Assembly (NCBI GenBank): GCA_023300365.1
Contig: JALZWD010000149.1
Span: 1-21,621 of the forward strand
Origin: Flavimaricola sp.
GTDB taxonomy: Bacteria > Pseudomonadota > Alphaproteobacteria > Rhodobacterales > Rhodobacteraceae
Reading direction: 5' to 3'
Length of the DNA stretch: 21,621 nt
This document shows positions 1 through 6,563 of this stretch, one piece after another. Position 1 is the stretch's first letter; each line of letters starts with the position of its first letter. The position numbers and the translations under genes were made by a program. Under the pieces are notes generated by a model. It did not search any database. It saw nothing but the letters and a program-made list of their open reading frames with translations, and was not told where the DNA came from.

Positions 1-64
1 AGATCGGTTCTAACTCTTAACCAGATTAAGGCTAAATTATGAACAGTGTCTAAACACCTGTTCC

Positions 65-86
65 AAATGGCGGAATTTTGCCATTT
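65..86. other. Short inverted repeat (hairpin) upstream of the rhomboid gene
   Basis: AAATGGC at 65-71 and GCCATTT at 80-86 form a perfect 7-bp stem with an 8-base loop. It could be the terminator of a gene lying to the left of the window or an operator. No clear T-run follows, so the role is unknown. The rest of bases 1-182 shows no gene that I can support. Confidence 0.3.
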
Positions 87-182
87 CATTGCGCGTAAAA
101 TGCCACGATCGCCGTGACACACCCGATCCGGCATTCTCGCTGCCGCCTCTCACCCCCCTGTGGTCTGTTTGCATGGGCAACG

Positions 183-228
183 CACCGCAGTGCGGTGAGC
201 CCTTGCCCGTCTTACCGCAGACGGGCAA
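183..228. promoter_or_regulatory. Two adjacent inverted repeats in the leader of the rhomboid gene
   Basis: CACCGCA (183-189) and TGCGGTG (191-197) form a perfect dyad around one central base. Directly after it, TTGCCCGTC (203-211) and GACGGGCAA (220-228) form a perfect 9-bp stem with an 8-base loop. Both lie just before the chosen start at 239, with no T-run after them. They may be an operator or an RNA leader structure that affects translation of the rhomboid gene. Confidence 0.35.
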
Positions 229-238
229 AGCTAGGTCT

Positions 239-883
239 ATGTTGTCTGCCCCCAATTCCCCCTCGGATCCTCCGCCGCTGATGTCTTGGCCTGTGGTCTT
301 GTTAATTGCGTTAATTGTCCTGCCCGAACTTGTGCTGATAATTGCTGATGCCGGCTGGATTGGCACGCGGCGCTGGCGTGCTCAGGCCTATACCTACGGT
401 GCCTTTTGGGCCGGCATCCTAGGGGATTGGACTCCCAACTATACCGCCCAACCTTTCGCAATGTTCTTTAGCTACAGCTTTCTACACGCGGGGGCCGGGC
501 ATCTGTTTGGCAATGTTGTCGCCCTCGCGTGGTTGGGACAGATCGCCCATGAACGCCTTACGCCAAAACGTCTTTTTGGCCTTTATGCTGGGGCGACCTT
601 GGGCGGCGCATTAGCCTATGCTGCTTTATCCACGTCTTTTGTGCCAATGGTTGGTGCATCGGGGGCAATCTTTGGGCTGGCCGGGGCATGGCTTGTTTGG
701 GCTTGGCAGGATCAACCCGACAGTGCTCACGCCTGGCGCTTTGCTGGACAAATGACCTTTCTAGTAATCCTTCTCAACGCAGCTATTTGGTATTTACAGG
801 ACGGTAATCTTGCGTGGGAAACGCACTTAGGCGGTTTTGCTGTCGGCGCAGCTTTGGCCTCTGTTTTACCTCGGCGGTCATAA
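239..883 (+). CDS. Rhomboid family intramembrane serine protease
   Basis: A 214-residue polytopic membrane protein. Rhomboids cut transmembrane segments of substrate proteins inside the lipid bilayer, using a Ser-His dyad. The family signatures are visible: HAGAGHLFGN at 83-92 (the H-x3-G-H-x3-N region of TM2), GASG with the probable nucleophile Ser141, and THLGG with the probable catalytic His196. Hydrophobic segments start around residues 17, 76, 112, 139, 171 and 196, close to the six-helix bacterial core. ATG 239 was chosen because it gives a short polar N-terminus before the first helix and has AGG a few bases upstream. The frame stays open further upstream (ATG at 173, TTG at 89), but that extension would be coded by the inverted repeats of the leader. 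The substrate cannot be told from sequence. It is followed by a DUF2793 gene after 86 bp. Confidence 0.88.
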   Translation: MLSAPNSPSDPPPLMSWPVVLLIALIVLPELVLIIADAGWIGTRRWRAQAYTYGAFWAGILGDWTPNYTAQPFAMFFSYSFLHAGAGHLFGNVVALAWLGQIAHERLTPKRLFGLYAGATLGGALAYAALSTSFVPMVGASGAIFGLAGAWLVWAWQDQPDSAHAWRFAGQMTFLVILLNAAIWYLQDGNLAWETHLGGFAVGAALASVLPRRS

Positions 884-969
884 CATCCTGCTCACCGTCA
901 CGGTGCTCAAAGGCTCCTTTAATGGTCCTCCTTTCATTGTCCTCGCGACCCAAGAAAGGACATCACACC

Positions 970-1944
970 ATGCCCGAGACCTCGCCTCGTCTTGCTCTGC
1001 CTATGATTCAACCTGCACAGGCTCAAAAGCACGTCACCCATAACGCCGCCCTAGCGGTGCTTGATACACTCACCCAATTGGTGCTTGAAGGGATAGGGGC
1101 CGAGACCCCACCAGCGGGGGCCAGTGAAGGCGAAACATGGGCCTTAGGAACGCTTCCCACCGGAGACTGGGACGGTCAGTCAAACCAAATCGCCACCTTT
1201 CAAAACACGGGCTGGATTTTCATTCCTCCCCAAGAAGGATGGCGCGCGTGGGACAAGGGCACGTCCGAATATAGGGTCTATACAGGAGGTTCATGGTCGG
1301 TATTCACATCTAGCGGCACTCCCAACTTGCAAAACCTAACGGGGGTGGGCATCGGCGCCACCTGGGATGCAATCAATCGCCTCTCTGTCTCTGCCGATGC
1401 GACCCTTTTGAACAACGCAGGCGCAGGCCATCAACTCAAGATCAACAAATCAGCCACTGCTGAAACTGCGAGCCTATTGTTCCAAACCAACTGGTCGGGT
1501 CGCGCCGAAATGGGCACTTCAGGTTCCGATGATTTTGCCATCAAGGTCAGTGCCGATGGCAGCACCTTCACCACAGGCCTCAGCCTCAAAGCAGATAGCG
1601 GCATTGCCGAAGTACAGGCCGTCAGCGGCCCCGGCGTCTTTATCGCGGATGACACGGCCACGCTGATTGCAACCCCCTCGATTGCCGGATTTGTCCTGAT
1701 CACCGTGTCGGGCAACGATCCTCGCAGCGACGTCAGCGCCATTTTGGCCCAAGATACAGGGTCTACACCGGCGCTTCAGAGTCTATTCGCCACTCCCTTG
1801 GTGGATCTCCTCTCCGGCGTGCTTGCAGGCACCAACGCGACAGACGGCTCTCTGGGGATCTCTGCCGTCACAGGCGGCCTGTGGATCGAGAACCGTCTCG
1901 GCTCAGGCCAGACCATCAACATCACCTTCATGGGCGGGCTCTAA
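970..1944 (+). CDS. DUF2793 domain-containing protein
   Basis: A 324-residue protein of unknown function. The N-terminal part has the DUF2793 pattern: PMIQPAQAQKHVTHN at residues 11-25 followed by a stretch of the form LDTLTQLVLEG, then G-W-x-F-x-P-P-x-x-G-W-R-A-W at 81-94. DUF2793 proteins are common in Rhodobacterales and often carry phage tail-fibre-like or adhesin-like C-termini. Here the C-terminal half is rich in short beta-type, Thr/Ser/Gly segments with no cysteine, consistent with an extended beta structure. No signal peptide is seen. ATG 970 was chosen because AGAAAGGA lies 9-16 bases upstream; the open frame reaches back to 814 inside the rhomboid gene. The gene ends 5 bp from the convergent repA stop. 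Biological role unknown. Confidence 0.8.
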   Translation: MPETSPRLALPMIQPAQAQKHVTHNAALAVLDTLTQLVLEGIGAETPPAGASEGETWALGTLPTGDWDGQSNQIATFQNTGWIFIPPQEGWRAWDKGTSEYRVYTGGSWSVFTSSGTPNLQNLTGVGIGATWDAINRLSVSADATLLNNAGAGHQLKINKSATAETASLLFQTNWSGRAEMGTSGSDDFAIKVSADGSTFTTGLSLKADSGIAEVQAVSGPGVFIADDTATLIATPSIAGFVLITVSGNDPRSDVSAILAQDTGSTPALQSLFATPLVDLLSGVLAGTNATDGSLGISAVTGGLWIENRLGSGQTINITFMGGL

Positions 1945-1950
1945 CAGCCC
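1936..1950. terminator. Small hairpin at the DUF2793/repA convergent junction
   Basis: GGGCT (1936-1940) and AGCCC (1946-1950) can pair around a 5-base loop that contains the DUF2793 stop codon; the last bases touch the repA stop. The stem is short and has no T-run, so it is only a weak candidate for a bidirectional terminator. Confidence 0.2.
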
Positions 1951-2936
1951 TAGCGCTGCACCCTGCCCTTCAACCATCCAAGGTAGGCCTTGTCAGGGCT
2001 GGTCAAGCGTGGCCGCCCTGATGAAACCCAGAAGGCCCGCCATTCCGCCTCAAGCGCATAGATGTCCATCCCCGGCGCCATCTCGCGCGCGGCATCTTGA
2101 GTGGCGGGCGACATTGTCGGACCAAGGCGCACAGGCGCGTCGTCTTCAACCAGACGACGCCGCTGCACCAGAATGATATCACCAGGCTCTTCTACCAACG
2201 TATAATCGGGCAAGTTATCGCTTTCGATCATCCGGCGCACCGCGGCGCGAAACACACGCACAGGTGCGTCGCTGCCGGCCTTTTCATGCAGCAGCGGCAG
2301 TTTGATCCGCCACTCGCGCTGATTGCCGCAATGCTTACGAGACAATTCATAAAGCCGCCGCTCCAGTGGTTTGCGCAATCCAAAGTAATCGCGGCTCAGC
2401 GTCAGCACCGATTTCGCCTGCACCGCTCGAAACAGCCATTCAGACAATGTAATCGACACAGACACCATTCGCCCCTCGCGGCCGCCTTTGGGTTTGGTGC
2501 GCCGCACAATCTCCCAGCTTTCGATCAGGCCAAAGCCGGATGTGGTCTCCTCACCCCCCACCGAAATATTGGTGGTGATACGCGTCCCCGCCAGTCGCTC
2601 AAAGGCCTCGCGCAGCCGCGTATAGCTATCGCCACCCGTATCGCGATTGGTCGCCAACAAAAAGTCATGCGCCGTTAACCGCAAGGTCCGCGTGATCTCG
2701 CGCCCTGCATTTAGCGCCGCCATCAACTGGCTGATGCAATAAATAAGGATATCTTTGTCATGGATCGTGGCCCTGCCCCGCACGCTTGGCGTCACAGTCA
2801 CCTGCATTCCGTTATGAGTATAGCTGCGAATATTCCGATCCGGCCGCGTGGCCAGCGAAAACATCGGATGCTCCATCGAGCCTAGATCATCCTTGGGGGA
2901 AGCCCCCAGAATATCACAAACGAAAAAGTCACGCAT
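1950..2936 (-). CDS. repA: Plasmid replication initiator RepA (RPA family)
   Basis: A 328-residue replication initiator that should bind the origin in the adjoining 465-bp gap and start replication with host DnaA. It is recognised by conserved blocks of the RPA/RepA family: EHPMFSL near 22-28, ATIHDKDILIYC at 56-67, the segment LTAHDFLLATNR near 87-98, an EWLFRAV block near 166-172, and SRDYFGLRKPLERRLYEL at 181-198 followed by RKHCG. These are typical of the RepA-type replicons of Rhodobacterales, in which repA is divergent from parAB, as here. The ATG start has GGGGAGA about 9 bases upstream on the minus strand. Length is normal for the family and no break is seen. It converges with the DUF2793 gene. 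Confidence 0.93.
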   Translation of the reverse strand: MRDFFVCDILGASPKDDLGSMEHPMFSLATRPDRNIRSYTHNGMQVTVTPSVRGRATIHDKDILIYCISQLMAALNAGREITRTLRLTAHDFLLATNRDTGGDSYTRLREAFERLAGTRITTNISVGGEETTSGFGLIESWEIVRRTKPKGGREGRMVSVSITLSEWLFRAVQAKSVLTLSRDYFGLRKPLERRLYELSRKHCGNQREWRIKLPLLHEKAGSDAPVRVFRAAVRRMIESDNLPDYTLVEEPGDIILVQRRRLVEDDAPVRLGPTMSPATQDAAREMAPGMDIYALEAEWRAFWVSSGRPRLTSPDKAYLGWLKGRVQR

Positions 2937-3038
2937 CGCTCAGGTCTCCCCAAACATTACGCAACCAAGAAGCGCTTCGCGCCCAAACCTTGGTGGTCAT
3001 ACTAACTCTGCCTCATCCTGTACCCCATTTTTAGATTC

Positions 3039-3163
3039 GGGGTTTCAGTGACACTCACCCTAGAGTTATCCACAGGATGCGTAAACCGGCAGCTCGGATT
3101 TCATCGCCGTTTCAGAGTCGCCTCTTTGGGGTATCAGAGTCAGTCTATCGGTGGTTCAGAATC
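3039..3163 (+). repeat. Iteron-like direct repeats, consensus GGNGNTTCAGAGTC
   Basis: Four related 14-mers occur: 3039-3052 (GGGGTTTCAGTGAC), 3106-3119 (GCCGTTTCAGAGTC), 3128-3141 (GGGGTATCAGAGTC) and 3150-3163 (GGTGGTTCAGAATC). The last three are spaced exactly 22 bp apart, two helical turns, which places them on one DNA face. The first is 67 bp upstream of the second. This is the layout expected for RepA binding sites next to an AT-rich region. Confidence 0.65.
3066..3074 (+). promoter_or_regulatory. DnaA box (TTATCCACA)
   Basis: An exact match to the consensus DnaA box lies between the first and second iteron-like boxes, in the repA-parA gap. It supports this gap as the replication origin. 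The same TTATCCACAGG string recurs next to both parS-like dyads at 4796 and 5853 (reverse). Confidence 0.75.
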
Positions 3164-3401
3164 GCTTTAAATTTTTAAAATGCCCTTTTTTTTATTTATT
3201 TCAGCAAGTTACCGAGATCGCCGAGATCCCTTAACGATTCAATAACTTAAAATAACTTGGCATTTAGATCACAAACACACACAGCCATTCCCTCAAAAAC
3301 CCTTGTTTTGCTTAGAAAAGGTAAGGAAAGTGATTTCAATTCTTTCATGTCACAGGTTTTTCGGTATATTGACGAAAAAGCAGTACATATGGGGATAAAC
3401 C

Positions 3402-4778
3402 ATGTCAGGCGAGGCGCTCCCACCTTATTTCCGCATTAATCCCGATGCAGCCCTTAGCGATCTTGGGGAGGCCACAGGCACCCAAGGTTTCGCTGATATC
3501 GCGCGCTCTTGCGCGGCGGGCCGAACCGATCTTGAGAGCCGCGGCTTAGAAGAAACCGGCGAACGTGCCCTGCGCAAATTCTCTACTTGGGAGATTACTC
3601 GATACCTGATCCCCGTGGCCAGCGCCCATTTCCGCCGCGTGTTGCGTTCAAATCCCGACCTGCCTCAAGGCACCTCCGAGACAGACGGCGGTGCCAAATG
3701 GTTTACTCTTGATGAGGTTCTACGCCTGCGGGCGTTTTTTGGCAGCGAGGGATCCAAAGCGAAAGAATACCTCCCCTACCGTCCTGAAGGCTTGCCCGCG
3801 AAAATGGTCGCCGTTGCCAATTTCAAAGGCGGCGTTGGCAAAACATCCACTGCTGCGCATCTCGCGATGTCTGCGGCCCTTGATGGCTATAAGGTTCTGG
3901 TGATTGATCTTGATAGCCAAGGGTCGATGACCTCTATTTTTGGCGGCAAAATCGCCGATGAATGGGAAACCGTCTTCCCGCTGCTGGCGCGGCATTACGC
4001 GGGTACATTGCGCGAAGAAAACCAGCGCAGATTGGATCGTGGCGATCCCCCTACCCCGCTGGACGAAACCCTGACCGAAGCTTTGGACGTTAAGGCCGGG
4101 GATCTAATCAAGCCCACGCATTGGCCCAATATTGATCTAATTGGTGCGCAGCTCAACCTTTACTGGGCCGAATTCCAGATCCCCGTTTGGCGCATGCAAG
4201 CGCGCGGTTGGAAGCTTTGGGATGCTTTATCAGAAGTTCTCGAAGCGGACGGTGTGCTTGATAGCTACGATCTTGTGTTCATCGATACCCCCCCTGCCCT
4301 TGGGTACCTCACGATCAATGGGCTTGCGGCGGCGGATATCCTTTTGGTTCCGATGGGCGCCTCTTTCCTTGAGTTTGACAGCACAGGCCGCTTTTTTGAT
4401 ATGTTGCACACCACGTTCAAATCCATCGAGGATGGTGAAAACGTTGCCGCGCGGGCACTTGGGCGGCCCGAGATTGCCTTTGAATGGGATGCTGTTCGGG
4501 CGGTTGTCACCCGGTACGATGGCACCCAACAGGCGGAATTGGCGGGATTGATGCAGGCCTATTTGGGCCGCACGCTTTCCCCTCACCGTCAGGATTTCAC
4601 CGCGATGATCGGGCAGGCCGGCGAGAATGTGCAAGGTATCTATGAGGCCGATTACCGCGATTTTAACCGCGAAACCTATGTGCGGGGTCGTGAGACATTT
4701 GATGCTACCTATGCGGCCTTCAAGGCACTCTTATTGGGCACTTGGCGGCGCGATGAGTTAGAGCAACAGACCCCCTAA
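3402..4778 (+). CDS. parA: Plasmid partition ATPase ParA
   Basis: A 458-residue Walker-type ATPase that moves plasmid copies apart together with ParB and a centromere site. It has an N-terminal region of about 130 residues with a helix-turn-helix-like stretch (FTLDEVLRLRAFF near 101-113), as in type Ia ParA/SopA proteins that also repress their own operon. The ATPase motifs follow: the deviant Walker A KGGVGKT at 142-148, the A' motif DLDSQGS at 169-175, and Walker B LVFIDTPP at 291-298. The ATG has GGGG 8-11 bases upstream. The gene is divergent from repA across the origin gap and stands 43 bp before parB, with a dyad plus DnaA-box element in that spacer. Length is normal for the long ParA class, and the motifs are intact. 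Confidence 0.93.
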   Translation: MSGEALPPYFRINPDAALSDLGEATGTQGFADIARSCAAGRTDLESRGLEETGERALRKFSTWEITRYLIPVASAHFRRVLRSNPDLPQGTSETDGGAKWFTLDEVLRLRAFFGSEGSKAKEYLPYRPEGLPAKMVAVANFKGGVGKTSTAAHLAMSAALDGYKVLVIDLDSQGSMTSIFGGKIADEWETVFPLLARHYAGTLREENQRRLDRGDPPTPLDETLTEALDVKAGDLIKPTHWPNIDLIGAQLNLYWAEFQIPVWRMQARGWKLWDALSEVLEADGVLDSYDLVFIDTPPALGYLTINGLAAADILLVPMGASFLEFDSTGRFFDMLHTTFKSIEDGENVAARALGRPEIAFEWDAVRAVVTRYDGTQQAELAGLMQAYLGRTLSPHRQDFTAMIGQAGENVQGIYEADYRDFNRETYVRGRETFDATYAAFKALLLGTWRRDELEQQTP

Positions 4779-4779
4779 G

Positions 4780-4805
4780 GTTTCGAAAACGAAACTTATC
4801 CACAG
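4780..4805. promoter_or_regulatory. parS-like dyad with DnaA-box string, between parA and parB
   Basis: GTTTCG (4780-4785), four A bases, and CGAAAC (4790-4795) form a perfect 6-bp inverted repeat, followed at once by TTATCCACAG (4796-4805). The same composite occurs in inverted orientation at 5853-5878. Position in the par operon and repetition make it a good candidate ParB-binding or operator site. Confidence 0.6.
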
Positions 4806-4821
4806 GCTGGAGGAAGAGTAG

Positions 4822-5820
4822 ATGGCAAAGCGCAGACGGTTAGGCCCCGCAAGAATGACAGACACGCCTCAGGAGGGCGCACAGAGCCTCTCTGGGCCCT
4901 TTGGCAGGCCGCCCATTGCTGATGTGGCAGGCGAAGCCTCTACCGCAGCAGCCTTCAACGAAATGGAAGAGACGCTGCGCACCGCTCGCGAAGAGGGGTT
5001 GTTGATACAGAAATTGCCCCTCACCTCGGTCGACGATAGCTATCTGGTGCGGGACCGTATCGCCGTGGACCCAGAAGAAACGCGCGCCTTGATGGAAAGC
5101 CTGCAAATGCGCGGTCAACAGGCCCCGATCGAGGTGGCGGATCTGGGCGATGGGCGTTTTGGCTTGATATCTGGCTGGCGACGCCTCTCTGCTTTACGGG
5201 CTCTGAAGGCTGAAACGGTGCTGGCTGTGTTGCGCAAACCCGCCGAATCCTCTGATGCTTATCTTGCGATGGTTGAGGAAAACGAAATCCGCGTCGGGCT
5301 TAACTTCTACGAACGCGGCCGTATCGCGGCGCGTGCGGCAGATATGGGCGTTTATCCATCGGACGCAGAGGCCCTCAAGGGATTGTTCCCCACGGCCCCT
5401 CGTTCACGGCGCTCCAAAATAGGGTCGTTTGTGCGTATCGTTCGCGCTCTTGATGATGTGCTGCGCTTCCCGTCGGTCTTTACCGAAACCAGCGGTTTAG
5501 CATTAGCCAAGGCAATGACGATGTACCCTACGCTTGGGGCCGCAATCCGTGTGCGGCTCACCGCGGCACCGGCGGAAATTGCACAACAGGAACAGGCCGC
5601 CATCGCCGAGGTGCTTGCGGGGATCGAGGCCAGCTCGACAGCCAAGCAGGTGGATATGTCCAAAGGGGGGCGTCCAGCCAAAGATCCGCCCGAAGTCGTG
5701 GATCTGGGGGCGGGCCTGGTGGCCCATGTGTATCACGACAATGGCCGTATTACCCTTAGCGGTCCCGCCTTGCTGGATGCTGACGGGCGTTCAGAAGTCC
5801 TCCAAAAACTACATAAATAG
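4822..5820 (+). CDS. parB: Plasmid partition protein ParB
   Basis: A 332-residue ParB/Spo0J-type protein that binds centromere DNA and stimulates ParA. The N-terminal nuclease-like ParB domain covers about residues 66-165, with GWRRLSALR at 118-126 (the GxRR nucleotide-binding motif; family members are CTP-dependent clamps) and ENEIRVGLNFYE at 153-164. A helix-turn-helix DNA-binding region should follow (about 165-235, including RSRRSKIGSFVRIVRAL). The C-terminal 90 residues would be the dimerisation part. The ATG has GGAGGA 8-13 bases upstream. The stop codon lies inside the first of two TAGAGTCTATTT repeats, and a second dyad element lies 33 bp downstream. It converges with kpsT. Confidence 0.92.
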   Translation: MAKRRRLGPARMTDTPQEGAQSLSGPFGRPPIADVAGEASTAAAFNEMEETLRTAREEGLLIQKLPLTSVDDSYLVRDRIAVDPEETRALMESLQMRGQQAPIEVADLGDGRFGLISGWRRLSALRALKAETVLAVLRKPAESSDAYLAMVEENEIRVGLNFYERGRIAARAADMGVYPSDAEALKGLFPTAPRSRRSKIGSFVRIVRALDDVLRFPSVFTETSGLALAKAMTMYPTLGAAIRVRLTAAPAEIAQQEQAAIAEVLAGIEASSTAKQVDMSKGGRPAKDPPEVVDLGAGLVAHVYHDNGRITLSGPALLDADGRSEVLQKLHK

Positions 5821-5849
5821 AGTCTATTTAGGTACTTTAGAGTCTATTT
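5818..5849 (+). repeat. Direct repeats TAGAGTCTATTT downstream of parB
   Basis: Two identical 12-mers at 5818-5829 and 5838-5849 are 20 bp apart; the first starts with the parB stop codon. They lead directly into the second dyad plus DnaA-box element. The function is unknown; they may be accessory ParB or host-factor sites. Confidence 0.5.
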
Positions 5850-5852
5850 TTC

Positions 5853-5878
5853 CTGTGGATAAGTTTCGACTGCGAAAC
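5853..5878. promoter_or_regulatory. parS-like dyad with DnaA-box string, downstream of parB
   Basis: CTGTGGATAA (5853-5862) is followed by GTTTCG (5863-5868), ACTG, and CGAAAC (5873-5878). On the other strand this is identical to the element at 4780-4805 outside the four dyad-centre bases. The pair brackets parB in inverted orientation. Confidence 0.6.
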
Positions 5879-5889
5879 ACTGACCGTGA

Positions 5890-6558
5890 TCATTCATCGT
5901 CGCTTTGACCCATGTTGTGATGGTGTTGCTTGATCGCGTCCTCGATGTTTTCAAAGTAGGTTAAGTGACCATCTTCCAAAACCATCCCTACATCGCAAAG
6001 CTTTCGCAGCTGTGGCGTCGCATGGCTCACCACAATCGCGCCAGATGTTTTCATCCGCTCTTCAAACACTGCTTGGCTTTTGATCCGAAACGCCACGTCG
6101 CCAACGCTTGTCACCTCATCCACCAGATAGGTATCAAATGGAATACCGATGGACACACCAAAGGCGAGCCGCGACCGCATGCCAGCGGAATAGGTGCGCA
6201 CAGGGCTGTGGAAATGTGGTCCTAGCTCGGCAAAATCCTCTACGAATGCCACCAGACTGTCGGTATCCACGCCGTACACCCGTGCAATAAATCGGGTGTT
6301 CTGTGCGCCGGACATATCGACATGAAAGGATCCGGCAAAGCCCACGGGCCACGACACCGTACCGGTAAACTCAATACTGCCCTCATCTGGATCAATGGTG
6401 CCGCCAACCATCTCCATCAAGGTAGATTTACCCGCACCATTGCGCCCTAAAAGCCCCACTGACAGGCCAGAAGGGATATCAAGCGAGATATTGCGCGCCA
6501 CAACCTTATAGCCGTCCTTGGTCCAAAAAGACTTCGAAAGGTTTTTAAATCGGATCAT
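5890..6558 (-). CDS. kpsT: Capsular polysaccharide export ABC transporter, ATP-binding protein KpsT
   Basis: A 222-residue ATPase that powers export of a capsule-type polysaccharide across the inner membrane with KpsM. Motifs are complete: Walker A GRNGAGKST at 38-46, ABC signature YSAGM at 123-127, Walker B YLVDE at 144-148 followed by VTSVGD, and the switch histidine His179 (VVSHA). The length and the lack of a C-terminal carbohydrate-binding extension fit KpsT rather than Wzt of O-antigen export. It starts 5 bp after the kpsE stop, so the two are probably co-transcribed and may be translationally coupled. Its permease partner KpsM is encoded about 7.8 kb away on the other strand. It converges with parB across the second dyad element. 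Confidence 0.92.
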   Translation of the reverse strand: MIRFKNLSKSFWTKDGYKVVARNISLDIPSGLSVGLLGRNGAGKSTLMEMVGGTIDPDEGSIEFTGTVSWPVGFAGSFHVDMSGAQNTRFIARVYGVDTDSLVAFVEDFAELGPHFHSPVRTYSAGMRSRLAFGVSIGIPFDTYLVDEVTSVGDVAFRIKSQAVFEERMKTSGAIVVSHATPQLRKLCDVGMVLEDGHLTYFENIEDAIKQHHHNMGQSDDE

Positions 6559-6563
6559 CGCAC

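Larger units (their letters stand above)
2937..3401. other. Probable replication origin region (oriV) between repA and parA
   Basis: This 465-bp non-coding gap separates the divergent repA and parA. In order it holds the repA promoter side, a GGGG-T-TTCAG box, an exact DnaA box, three iteron-like repeats, an AT-rich stretch at about 3164-3200 (runs of T and A suited to strand opening), the short direct repeats CCGAGATC (3212-3219 and 3221-3228) and AATAACTT (3241-3248 and 3251-3258), and the parA leader. The arrangement of initiator boxes, DnaA box and AT-rich DNA is typical of iteron plasmid origins. Function is inferred from context; no origin has been shown here. Confidence 0.7.

Noticed and set aside
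2097..2678. Open frame on the plus strand inside repA (193 codons)
   Set aside because: It is antisense to conserved RepA blocks; the His/Gln-rich composition is typical of a shadow frame.
3257..3439. Short open frame (60 codons) upstream of and overlapping the parA start
   Set aside because: It lies in the AT-rich origin/leader region without a start signal and overlaps parA in another frame.
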